Source of the DNA: Sedimentisphaerales bacterium
GTDB taxonomy: Bacteria; Planctomycetota; Phycisphaerae; Sedimentisphaerales; SG8-4
Reading direction: 5' to 3'
Length of the DNA stretch: 14,968 bases
Assembly: GCA_016932895.1 (NCBI GenBank)
Contig: JAFGCA010000332.1
Location: 1-14,968 of the forward strand
Shown here in pieces: positions 6,631 through 13,739 of the stretch. The position numbers and the translations under genes are program-made. Every line of letters starts with the position of its first letter. Positions within the stretch are counted from its first letter, which is position 1. The notes below the pieces were generated by a model that was given only the letters and a program-made list of their open reading frames with translations, had not been told where the DNA came from and did no database searches.

Positions 6631-7677
6631 TCATTGCTTCACGTAGGAGCCGGCCCCGGCGCTGAAGATGGGGCGGGCGTCTTTGCCGGCGGGCAGGAGG
6701 ATGGCTTCGACGTCCGGAAGCTTTTCGATGAGGGCCAGGCCCTTCTGTTGGCCGAGGACACTGACCGCGGTGGCGAGCGCGTCGGCGGTGGTGGCGTCGG
6801 GGGCGATCATGGTTACGCTAACGAGCTGGGCAGCCCCCCTGCCGGTTTGGGCGTCCATGATATGGCTCTGCTTCTGGCCGGCCACAGTGGTGTAGCGGCG
6901 GTAGTCGCCGCTGGTGGTCACGGCCACATCCAACAATTGCAGGATCATCAAGGGCTCACCCGTGGCCAGGTCTTCGGTAGCCTCGGTCGGATCCTGCAGA
7001 CCGATGCGCCAGTGCTCCTGCCCTTCGGGCGGGCGGCCGAAGCAGCGGATGTCGCCTCCGATATCGACCATACCGCCCAGAGCACCGCCCTTCCGGGCCG
7101 CCTCGACCGACTTGTCGATGGCGAAGCCTTTCGCGATCCCGCCGAGGTCGACTCGCATGCCTTCGACGGCGAACCTCACCGTCATGGCTTTCTCGTCGAG
7201 AATGAGCTTGTCGTAACCGACCTTACCCCGGGCTTCGGCCAGGGCCGCCTCGCTCGGAGGCTCGTTCGCGTCGCCGGCGACACGCCACAAATCGATCAGG
7301 GGCCCGACCGTCACATCGAACGCACCGCACGAGAGCTCACTGAAATGAACCGCCTGCTGCAACACTTCGAACGTCATCGGATTGACGGGAACCGCCTTCT
7401 CAGCGGCATACCGGTTAACCTTGTTCAACTCGGAATCGGGGCGATGGTAGCTCATCAACGATTCGATGCGGCGCTGGGCCTTGAACGCGGCAGCAATGCA
7501 GGCCCGGCCGGCCTTTTCGTTGCGGGCCACGACCACCACGCGCGAAAACGTCCCCATGATCACGCGGTAGCCGCTGTCGACCTTGACCGGCGCGCGCGTC
7601 GGGGCATTGACGTACAGCAAAATGCCGAGCAAGCCAACGACGGCCACTACCACAATCAAGCCAATCTTGTTTTTCAC
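6631..7677 (-). CDS. apbE: FAD:protein FMN transferase (ApbE)
   Basis: Encodes 348 residues, normal for ApbE. The enzyme uses FAD to attach FMN through a phosphoester bond to Thr in target proteins such as RnfD and RnfG. The start is GTG (complement of 7675-7677), with GAGGA (complement of 7682-7686) only four bases upstream. Seen: an uncleaved-looking N-terminal membrane helix (about 5-22) with no lipobox Cys; VIMGTF (39-44); GAFDVTVGPL (118-127); DLGGIAKGFAID (177-188), the flavin/metal site loop; TTSGDYRRY (254-262); SHIMDAQTGR (271-280); and TADALATAV (297-305), where Asp299 and Thr303 match the Mg2+ ligands. It probably faces the periplasm. It lies about 3.3 kb from the rnf operon on the opposite strand, and the RnfD and RnfG made there are its likely substrates. 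Divergent from the radical SAM gene. Confidence 0.95.
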   Translation of the reverse strand: MKNKIGLIVVVAVVGLLGILLYVNAPTRAPVKVDSGYRVIMGTFSRVVVVARNEKAGRACIAAAFKAQRRIESLMSYHRPDSELNKVNRYAAEKAVPVNPMTFEVLQQAVHFSELSCGAFDVTVGPLIDLWRVAGDANEPPSEAALAEARGKVGYDKLILDEKAMTVRFAVEGMRVDLGGIAKGFAIDKSVEAARKGGALGGMVDIGGDIRCFGRPPEGQEHWRIGLQDPTEATEDLATGEPLMILQLLDVAVTTSGDYRRYTTVAGQKQSHIMDAQTGRGAAQLVSVTMIAPDATTADALATAVSVLGQQKGLALIEKLPDVEAILLPAGKDARPIFSAGAGSYVKQ

Positions 7678-7715
7678 GTATTCCTCATCACTTTTCCGAC
7701 TGCGACCGCAACCAC

Positions 7716-7743
7716 TTCACTATTCGGCGTCGAACGCTATAAT
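7716..7743 (+). promoter_or_regulatory. Predicted promoter giving a leaderless mRNA for the radical SAM gene
   Basis: TTCACT (7716-7721), a 16-base spacer and a perfect TATAAT (7738-7743). The ATG begins at 7750, six bases after the -10, about where transcription should start, and no Shine-Dalgarno sequence lies between them. The -10 sits in a near-palindrome, GCTATAATAGC (7736-7746), which also offers TATTAT on the minus strand towards apbE. Confidence 0.6.
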
Positions 7744-7749
7744 AGCTCC

Positions 7750-9546
7750 ATGAGTGACGAGAGAATAGAAATATTGGCCGAGCGGATCGACCGGGAGTTC
7801 CTGCCCTTCGTGCGCCAGCCCGCGCGCTACATCGGCGGCGAGGTCAACCAGATCAAGAAAGACCTCGGCGCCTGCGACCTGACGGTGGCCCTGTGCTTTC
7901 CCGACGTCTACGAGGTCGGCATGTCCAACACGGGCATGGCGATCCTCTATCACATCCTCAACGGGCTCGATCGCGTGGCTGCCGAGCGAGTGTTCGCCCC
8001 GTGGACCGAGGCCGAAGACGTCCTGCGGAGCAAGCGCATCCCTTTGTTCAGCCTGGAATCGAAAGCGTCTTTGCGCAGTTTCGACATGGTGGCTTTCAGC
8101 CTCACGAACGAGCTCTGCTATACGAACGTTCTGAACATGCTCGACATGGGCGGGATCGCCGTCCGGCAGAACGGGCGTGACGAGAACGACCCTCTGATCG
8201 TGGCCGGCGGCGGCATGGCCAATTGCTGCGAGCCGATGGCGCCGTTCGTGGACCTGTTCGTTTTGGGCGAAGGCGAGCAGGCCGTGATGGAACTGGCCCG
8301 TTTGCTCTGCGAGGCGAAGAAGGCGGGGCAAAACAAAGAACAGACCTTGCTACAGGCCGCCCGACAATTCGAATGGGCCTATGTGCCCCGGTTCTATGAG
8401 TTTGGCTACGACGGCCCGTGCGTGACAGGCTTTAGGGCAACCCGGCCCGAGCTGCCGACGAAGTTCGTCAACGCGGTCGTGGAGGATTTCGAGAACGCAC
8501 CGGTCTCCACCCAACCGATCGTGCCTTTCGTCCAGGCGGTCCACGAGCGGGTCAGCATCGAGATCATGCGGGGCTGCCCGGGACGGTGCCGCTTCTGCCA
8601 GGCCAGCTTTTGCCGGCGACCCATCCGCGCTCGCAGCGCCGAGAGAGTACTCGAGCTGGCCCGGGCCTCCTATCATGCGACCGGGTTCGACACGGTTAGT
8701 CTGCTGAGCCTCTCCAGCGCGGACTACCCCTACCTGGAAGACCTCATCGCCCGGCTACAGGGTTATTTCGAAGACAAGCACGTCGGCCTGTCCGTTCCCA
8801 GTCTACGGGTAGACCAGCAGTTGAAACTGCTGCCCCGACTACTTACCTCGGTGCGAAAAGGCGGACTTACCATCGCCGTGGAGGCGGCCAGCGAGCGCTT
8901 GCGGCGGATCATCAACAAGCCGCTCAAGGACGACGACCTCCTCGCGGCGGTCGAAGCGGCCTACCGGGCGGGCTGGCAGAAGGTCAAGCTGTATTTCATG
9001 GTGGGCCTGCCCGGCGAAACGCTCGACGACGTCAGGGCCATCGTGGATCTCTCCCAGCGGTTGGCGAAGCGACGCAAGGATGTGGACGGCCGAACGGGCC
9101 AGATCAACGTCGCGGTGAGCTGGCTCGTGCCGAAAGCTCATACGCCCTTCGCCTGGATGCCGCAGCAAACCGAGGAGTATTTCGAGCAAGCGAAGCAGAT
9201 AATCCTGGAAGAAAAACAGCGACGGCGCGCCCGATACCTGCAGTTCAAATTTCACAACATCCGGCGCAGCATCCTCGAATCGGCCATCGGCCGGGGCGAC
9301 CGGCGCTGCGCCGATGCGATCGAGGCCGCCTGGCGAGCCGGCGCCCGCTTCGATCTGTGGGACGAGTGCTTCCATTATGAGACGTGGCGCGGCGCGTTCG
9401 CCGGTTGCGGCCTGGATCTCGAAGGTCGCGCCCGCCGAGGCTTCGATCTCGACGAGATCCTCCCCTGGGAGCACCTCGGAGGCCCCGATAAAGACTACCT
9501 CCTGACCCATCACGACGACACGCAGAAAAACCTCCGGCAAGAATAG
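7750..9546 (+). CDS. B12-binding-type radical SAM protein, TIGR03960-like
   Basis: Encodes 598 residues, matching the roughly 600-residue family I know as TIGR03960 (uncharacterised radical SAM protein with an N-terminal B12-binding-like fold). The N-terminal region shows RYIGGEVNQIKKD (26-38), CFPDVYEVGMSNTG (49-62), ERVFAPW (79-85) and GEGEQAVMELARLL (173-186). The radical SAM cluster motif CPGRCRFC (276-283) follows, then RPIRARSAERVLELA. MVGLPGETLDDV lies in the C-terminal half of the barrel. No DxHxxG cobalamin-binding His is visible. The start is ATG 7750; no alternative in-frame start lies close upstream and there is no ribosome-binding site. In many bacteria this protein is fused to, or next to, a DUF2344 (TIGR03936) partner; none follows here. 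Its reaction is unknown. Confidence 0.88.
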   Translation: MSDERIEILAERIDREFLPFVRQPARYIGGEVNQIKKDLGACDLTVALCFPDVYEVGMSNTGMAILYHILNGLDRVAAERVFAPWTEAEDVLRSKRIPLFSLESKASLRSFDMVAFSLTNELCYTNVLNMLDMGGIAVRQNGRDENDPLIVAGGGMANCCEPMAPFVDLFVLGEGEQAVMELARLLCEAKKAGQNKEQTLLQAARQFEWAYVPRFYEFGYDGPCVTGFRATRPELPTKFVNAVVEDFENAPVSTQPIVPFVQAVHERVSIEIMRGCPGRCRFCQASFCRRPIRARSAERVLELARASYHATGFDTVSLLSLSSADYPYLEDLIARLQGYFEDKHVGLSVPSLRVDQQLKLLPRLLTSVRKGGLTIAVEAASERLRRIINKPLKDDDLLAAVEAAYRAGWQKVKLYFMVGLPGETLDDVRAIVDLSQRLAKRRKDVDGRTGQINVAVSWLVPKAHTPFAWMPQQTEEYFEQAKQIILEEKQRRRARYLQFKFHNIRRSILESAIGRGDRRCADAIEAAWRAGARFDLWDECFHYETWRGAFAGCGLDLEGRARRGFDLDEILPWEHLGGPDKDYLLTHHDDTQKNLRQE

Positions 9547-10002
9547 CGCGATCGCAGGCGACGAGCGTGCCCTTGCCGTCGCCCCCACGGCCTCGCAAGA
9601 GCGATCGCACCGCGCACCGGCCGACGGGTCGCGGAGAGTTCCGGCGCTGCTCGTACCATTGGGCGTCGCGCGGCCGAACGTCCGAAAAGAACCCGCGACG
9701 AAAGCCCGCCGGCGATTTGGACAAAGCAGCTCGGCATCGGCAGGTGATAAGCCACACCCTCTTCGGCCGCCATCTGGCGGGATGGAGCGCTCTTGCACTG
9801 CAAGACTCCAAAGCCAAAGAAGGCACTCGCAACGGCATTATCACGTCCTCGCCAAGCTCCCGTGACAAGCCTCAAGAAACCGCCGCACCCGATTCTCCGG
9901 GACACAGTGTGGAATGGGCGTCCCCGCCTGCCGATACATTCCTTGACGCGCCTGGTGCCGGCACGAAAATCTGTAAATGACGCAAGGGAGGGTCCCGGGC
10001 CG
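9547..10002. other. 456-base stretch without a supported gene
   Basis: Open frames cross this GC-rich region on both strands, but their products are Pro/Ser/Arg-rich with no recognisable domain, and none has a convincing ribosome-binding site. Seen: two copies of the palindrome GCGATCGC (9548-9555 and 9601-9608); an inverted pair GGCGAC/GTCGCC (9557-9562 and 9578-9583) that might act in termination of the radical SAM gene; a perfect ten-base palindrome GTGCCGGCAC (9955-9964); and a lone TTGACG (9943-9948) without a good -10. It probably holds the kinase promoter, which I cannot place. Confidence 0.5.
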
Positions 10003-11544
10003 ATGGAATCCGCAAGACACGTGCAACACGACGATGGGGCGCGACAATTGCCAAGCTGGCGGCGGACAGAACTGAGCGTAGTGCAAAAGACCGTTCTCGG
10101 CCTGACCGCATTGGTGGTGGTCTTGCAGTTAAGCCTGGGTCTAAGCCTGTTGACTCACGAAAAACAGACTCTCTTCGACTGGCTTGACCAGCGGGCGCGA
10201 ACGCTGGCGCAAGTCGCGGCGGCGGCATCCAACCCGGGCGACGCCACGCACATGGCCGGCAAGCTCGGCCCATCCCTGCGGCGGCAGAAGGACGTTCTCC
10301 TCTGCGAGATCAAGGACCGCTTTGGCAATGTGGTGTTTCACGAGGGAGCCCCGGATCCAGGGCGGATGAAACAATACACGTTTCCCCTGCCCCTGGACGA
10401 ATCCCGCGTCGCCTCGGATGCAAAAGCAACGTCGGCCGGCCGGCGCCCGGAGGGCACTGTGACCCTTGGCCTTTCCCTCGAGCCCGCCCGGCGTGCCCTG
10501 GCGCAAACCCGAGCAACCGTGGTAACCAGTGCGATGGCAAGCCTTACCCTCACGTGGTTGTTAGCCGGACTTCTCCTGCGGCACACGTTTCGGCTTCCGA
10601 TCCGGCGTCTTCTCCAAAAGGCCCGCCGCACGTGTCCGCCCTCTCTGTTCGCGAACAAACGCGTCGGCGGCGATGACGAAATGGCCCGGTTGGAAGAAAC
10701 CCTGGATGCACTGGACGCCGGCTACCGACAACTCGCCACGCGAGAAAGGAGGCTGGCGGCACACGCCGTCTCCGGGCAGATCGAACGGAAGCGGGTGGCC
10801 GAACTCAAGGCTGCTTATGCCAGGCTCGAACAAGTCAACAAGGAACTGGACGATTTCGCCTACGTCGTTTCGCATGACCTCAAGGCGCCCCTGCGCCACA
10901 TCAAGTCGCTCGTGGAATGGATCACATCCGACTGCAGCGATGAGCTGGCGGCCGAGCAATCGGAGAACTTCCACCTCCTCGTCTCACAAGTGGACCGGAT
11001 GCACGGTCTGATCGACGGCATCCTGCAATATTCCCGCGCGGGCCGCAGCAGGGAGGAGAGGGTCACTTTTGACGCGGCCGACGCGGTCGCCGAGGCCATC
11101 GAACTGGCCGCCCCGCCGGAGACGGTTCGAATCGAGCTGCGCGATGCCCTGCCCACGCTCACGCTGGAACGCACGCGCATCGTCCAGGTCTTCCAGAACC
11201 TGCTGAGCAACGCCGTGAAATTCATGGATAAGCCGGACGGGCGAATCGTCATCGGCTGTGAGCCCGAGCAAGAACATTGGACGTTCAGCGTCGCAGACAA
11301 CGGACCGGGCATCGACGAGAAACATCACCAGAGAATCTTCCGCATGTTCCAAACGCTCCAACCGTCCGACCCTTATGAGAGTACCGGAATCGGGCTCACC
11401 CTGGTCAAGAAGATCGTCGAGATCTACGGCGGGAAGATCTGGGTCGAATCCCACCCCGGCGAGGGGAGCACCTTCTTGTTCACCCTTCCTCAAGAACAAA
11501 AGGAAACACAGCATGAGAAACTCCAAGCCGGTATTGCTGGTTGA
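10003..11544 (+). CDS. Membrane sensor histidine kinase
   Basis: Encodes 513 residues from ATG 10003, with GGAGG at 9987-9991 (11-base spacing). The frame stays open upstream to 9793, but that extension is Pro/Arg-rich and looks non-coding. Layout: first membrane helix about 27-50; a periplasmic sensor of about 120 residues with no family I recognise (contains EIKDRFGNVVFHEG); second membrane helix about 172-192; a HAMP-like linker and coiled coil (about 195-285). The HisKA H-box is FAYVVSHDLKAPLRHI, with phospho-acceptor His291. The ATPase has the N-box NLLSNAVKF (399-407), G1 DNGPGID (432-438), F-box IFRMFQ (445-450) and G2 GIGLTLVKK (462-470). The H-box is of the bacteriophytochrome type that usually signals to Rcp1-like regulators. 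The last 32 bases overlap the regulator gene, its predicted partner. The signal sensed is unknown. Confidence 0.92.
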   Translation: MESARHVQHDDGARQLPSWRRTELSVVQKTVLGLTALVVVLQLSLGLSLLTHEKQTLFDWLDQRARTLAQVAAAASNPGDATHMAGKLGPSLRRQKDVLLCEIKDRFGNVVFHEGAPDPGRMKQYTFPLPLDESRVASDAKATSAGRRPEGTVTLGLSLEPARRALAQTRATVVTSAMASLTLTWLLAGLLLRHTFRLPIRRLLQKARRTCPPSLFANKRVGGDDEMARLEETLDALDAGYRQLATRERRLAAHAVSGQIERKRVAELKAAYARLEQVNKELDDFAYVVSHDLKAPLRHIKSLVEWITSDCSDELAAEQSENFHLLVSQVDRMHGLIDGILQYSRAGRSREERVTFDAADAVAEAIELAAPPETVRIELRDALPTLTLERTRIVQVFQNLLSNAVKFMDKPDGRIVIGCEPEQEHWTFSVADNGPGIDEKHHQRIFRMFQTLQPSDPYESTGIGLTLVKKIVEIYGGKIWVESHPGEGSTFLFTLPQEQKETQHEKLQAGIAG

Positions 11545-11986
11545 AGACGACACCATCGACGCCATGACGGTGCAAAGAGCGTTCCGGGACTTGAAGATCG
11601 AGAATGGATTGATCCACGTGCGCAACGGCGAGGAAGCCCTGGGCTACCTGACCGCTGCCGACAACGAGATGCCTTGCGTCATTCTTCTCGATCTGAACAT
11701 GCCCAAGATGAACGGCACGGAATTCCTGAAAGTGGTGAAGGAGAACTGGACGCTCAAGCGGATTCCGGTTGTCGTGCTCACCACCTCAAACGAAGAGCGT
11801 GACGTGCGGGAAAGTTTTCGCCGCAGCGTTGCCGGGTACATCGTCAAACCGGTAGACTATCTCAAGTTCGTGGCGGCCATCCAAACCATCGATCTCTACT
11901 GGACCATCAGCGAACTGCCCAACCAAGGCCAAGCCGACAAGAAGGCGGAACTGGAAGCCGCCACGGCACGACAAGACAACACGTGA
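11513..11986 (+). CDS. Single-domain (Rcp1-like) response regulator
   Basis: Encodes 157 residues from ATG 11513, with AAGGA at 11500-11504 (8-base spacing). The start lies inside the kinase gene, implying coupled translation. A receiver domain fills almost the whole protein: acidic pair Glu11/Asp12/Asp13 in VLLVEDD, phospho-acceptor Asp60 in LLDLNMPKMNG, Thr90/Thr91 in VLTTSNEE and Lys112 in IVKPVD. There is no DNA-binding or enzymatic output domain; the C-terminal 25 residues are a polar, Ala/Glu-rich tail. Such regulators often act by protein-protein contact or in a phosphorelay. Partner assignment to the kinase is by overlap and family pattern. Frames extending further upstream on this strand are shadows of the kinase. 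Confidence 0.94.
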   Translation: MRNSKPVLLVEDDTIDAMTVQRAFRDLKIENGLIHVRNGEEALGYLTAADNEMPCVILLDLNMPKMNGTEFLKVVKENWTLKRIPVVVLTTSNEERDVRESFRRSVAGYIVKPVDYLKFVAAIQTIDLYWTISELPNQGQADKKAELEAATARQDNT

Positions 11987-11993
11987 ACGCCCC

Positions 11994-12022
11994 CCGCCCC
12001 TTCGGCGGCTCCGTCCAGGAGC
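11994..12022 (+). terminator. Tandem GC-rich hairpins after the two-component genes
   Basis: CCGCC-CCTTC-GGCGG (11994-12008) and GCTCC-GTCCA-GGAGC (12008-12022) are two perfect five-base stems in tandem, starting eight bases after the regulator stop. Neither is followed by a T tract. Location just before the next promoter favours an operon end. Confidence 0.35.
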
Positions 12023-12050
12023 GGCCCCATGGCAATTCTCCGCTGATTTC

Positions 12051-12078
12051 TTGACGACACCTTGGCCGCACGTATAAT
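12051..12078 (+). promoter_or_regulatory. Strong predicted sigma70 promoter for the porin gene, with dyad over the -10
   Basis: TTGACG (12051-12056), a 16-base spacer and a perfect TATAAT (12073-12078). The -10 is bracketed by the inverted repeat GCACG (12068-12072) and CGTGC (12080-12084), which could be an operator. Transcription from about 12085 gives a leader of about 190 bases before ATG 12276. Confidence 0.7.
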
Positions 12079-12084
12079 GCGTGC

Positions 12085-12275
12085 AGTTTCTACTGTAATG
12101 GATGACGTAAGATAGGAACAGGCCCTCGTCCGGGAAGGATACCGCAGGAAGTCCCCGGTAACAAAGACATGCCATGCGAAGATCCTGATTTGGTTCTGTG
12201 CCCGGGGGAGAGCCAATACCGAAGTCGTGCGAACGTTTACAGAATAGGTTTATGGGAATTGTAATGGAGATTGGT
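12085..12275 (+). promoter_or_regulatory. Long, possibly structured leader of the porin mRNA
   Basis: The leader contains mutually exclusive pairings. CCGGG (12130-12134) can pair with CCCGG (12154-12158). The overlapping segment CCCCGG (12153-12158) can instead pair with CCGGGG (12202-12207). AGGAT (12136-12140) also complements ATCCT (12182-12186). The pattern ATACCG...AAGTC appears twice (from 12139 and from 12217). I match it to no known riboswitch. A structural regulatory role is inference. Confidence 0.35.
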
Positions 12276-13550
12276 ATGACGAGAATGAAGGTGTGGTCAG
12301 TTTTTGTAGTCTTGACGGCAATCGGCGGTTCCTGCTGGGCTCAGAGCAACGCCGATCTGGCCCGGGAGAACGCCGCTCTGCAAAACCGCGTTGAGAATCT
12401 GGAGAAACAGGTCCAGGGCCTCTCGGCCACGGTGGGGCAGGAAGATCAACCGTCGGGCACAGCCCCGGGCAAAACGCCGCTGTGGTCGAGCCTCGATATC
12501 CAATTCTACGGCTACATCAAGGCCGACGCGGCGTACGACGACTCGCGGACGAAGTACGGCAATTTCGTCGTCTGGGCCGAAAACGAAGCAGCCAGGGACG
12601 ACGACGACGAGTTCAGCTTGACGGCCAATGAGACACGGCTCGGCTTTCTCATCAACGGTCCCACGGACGGGGGCATGGAAACGAGCGGCCGGGTAGAATT
12701 TGACTTCTATGGCAGCCCGGCGGACGAGAACAAGGCCAAAATCCAGATGCGGCACGCGTACGTGCAGATGGTGTGGCCCGATTCCAACTGGAGTCTGCTG
12801 GCCGGGCAAACGTGGGACGTCGTCTCGCCCCTCAATCCGTCCACCATCAATTACACAGTGCTCTGGGACGCGGGCAACATCGGGTACCGACGGCCTCAGA
12901 TCCGGTTGACAAAGGACCTCACGCTGTCCTCAGGCAGTGAGCTGAAGCTCCAGGGAGCCATCGCCCGGACCATAGGTGATGACGATCTGGCCGACGAGCC
13001 TGGCGAGGACGCCGGGTTTCCCACGTTGCAGGGTCGGGCCGGCCTGACCTTCTCCTGGTTCGGCCCCGCACCCACCACAGTGGGGCTCTCGGGGCACTGG
13101 GGCGAAGAAGATTATGACGACCTGCCCGCCGATAAAGCAGACACATGGTCGTTGAATCTCGACGTTCTCCAGCCCATCTGCGAGAAAATGACGTTGAAGG
13201 CGGAACTCTTCACCGGCGAGAATCTCAATGCATACCTGGGCGGCATAGGCCAGGGAGTCAACGAGACTACGGGCAAAGAAATTGCCAGCAAAGGCGGCTG
13301 GGTCGCGCTGGCGCTGGGGCCGTGGGAGAAATGGAGTTTCAACACCGGTATCGGTATTGACGACGTCGACGCCGGCGATGTCGATGTCGACCAGCGGACG
13401 CTGAACCGGTCGATCTTCGGAAACGCCATTTACGCCCTGAACAAGCATGCCGACGTCGGCCTGGAACTCTCCCACTGGCGAACGGACTACCGCGGCGACG
13501 GCGATGCCGATGATTTTCGGGTGCAGGCAGCGTTCAAATACAAGTTCTGA
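12276..13550 (+). CDS. Outer-membrane porin with N-terminal coiled coil, DcaP-like
   Basis: Encodes 424 residues. I chose ATG 12276 because GGAG (12266-12269) lies six bases before it and a clean signal peptide follows (MTRMKVWSVFVVLTAIGG, cleavage likely after Ala22 in CWA-Q). In-frame ATGs at 12252 and 12264 would only lengthen the leader. The mature N-terminus is a short coiled coil (about 26-52, ENAALQNRVENLEKQVQGL), as in trimeric porins. A beta-barrel follows, beginning FYGYIKADAAYDDS and rich in alternating aromatic and polar strands with Asp-rich loops. It ends in FKYKF; the terminal Phe is the usual outer-membrane assembly signal. The layout fits the DcaP family (small carboxylate uptake in Acinetobacter), but substrate here is inferred. 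It has its own strong promoter and is followed by acs. Confidence 0.8.
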   Translation: MTRMKVWSVFVVLTAIGGSCWAQSNADLARENAALQNRVENLEKQVQGLSATVGQEDQPSGTAPGKTPLWSSLDIQFYGYIKADAAYDDSRTKYGNFVVWAENEAARDDDDEFSLTANETRLGFLINGPTDGGMETSGRVEFDFYGSPADENKAKIQMRHAYVQMVWPDSNWSLLAGQTWDVVSPLNPSTINYTVLWDAGNIGYRRPQIRLTKDLTLSSGSELKLQGAIARTIGDDDLADEPGEDAGFPTLQGRAGLTFSWFGPAPTTVGLSGHWGEEDYDDLPADKADTWSLNLDVLQPICEKMTLKAELFTGENLNAYLGGIGQGVNETTGKEIASKGGWVALALGPWEKWSFNTGIGIDDVDAGDVDVDQRTLNRSIFGNAIYALNKHADVGLELSHWRTDYRGDGDADDFRVQAAFKYKF

Positions 13551-13571
13551 TCTCTTGCGAAGATTTTTCCT

Positions 13572-13600
13572 TTGACACAGGATTGCCCGGCTTTTATAAA
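13572..13600 (+). promoter_or_regulatory. Near-consensus sigma70 promoter for acs
   Basis: TTGACA (13572-13577, perfect), a 17-base spacer and TATAAA (13595-13600, 5/6). Transcription would start near 13607, leaving a leader of about 133 bases. It begins only 21 bases after the porin stop, so acs is probably its own unit. Confidence 0.75.
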
Positions 13601-13630
13601 ATCTCTTTTACATTGAGTTTGCTCTTTTCG

Positions 13631-13678
13631 CCGTTCTTTGGCTGGTTGTCGACTTTTCTTTACAATCAGCCACAACGG
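13631..13678 (+). promoter_or_regulatory. Long hairpin in the acs leader
   Basis: GGCTGGTTGT (13640-13649) pairs with ACAATCAGCC (13662-13671) through ten base pairs including one G-U, around a 12-base loop. An outer stem CCGTT (13631-13635) with AACGG (13674-13678) continues it across a 4x2 internal loop. No T tract follows, so it is not a standard terminator. It could be a regulatory RNA structure or a protein-binding dyad. Confidence 0.45.
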
Positions 13679-13739
13679 GTGGGGAGCGGAATGAGAAGCC
13701 ATTTTGGGGAATCGGATTATCACACAGAAGGAGAAAGGC

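Noticed and set aside
6499..7749. Long plus-strand open frame opposite apbE, in frame with the radical SAM protein
   Set aside because: The antisense strand carries a full ApbE with all motifs. The open frame is a GC-rich shadow, and the radical SAM protein plainly begins at 7750.
9567..9980. Open frame of 137 residues in the gap before the kinase
   Set aside because: No recognisable domain, biased Pro/Ser/Arg composition, no ribosome-binding site, and equally long frames on the other strand.
9793..10002. N-terminal extension of the histidine kinase by 70 residues
   Set aside because: Composition is Pro/Arg/Lys-rich with no domain, and a good ribosome-binding site precedes ATG 10003 just before the first membrane helix.
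12193..12225. Glycine or guanidine riboswitch, because of GGGGGAGAG and CCGAAG
   Set aside because: The spacing and surrounding stems of those aptamers are absent; the match is limited to short motifs.
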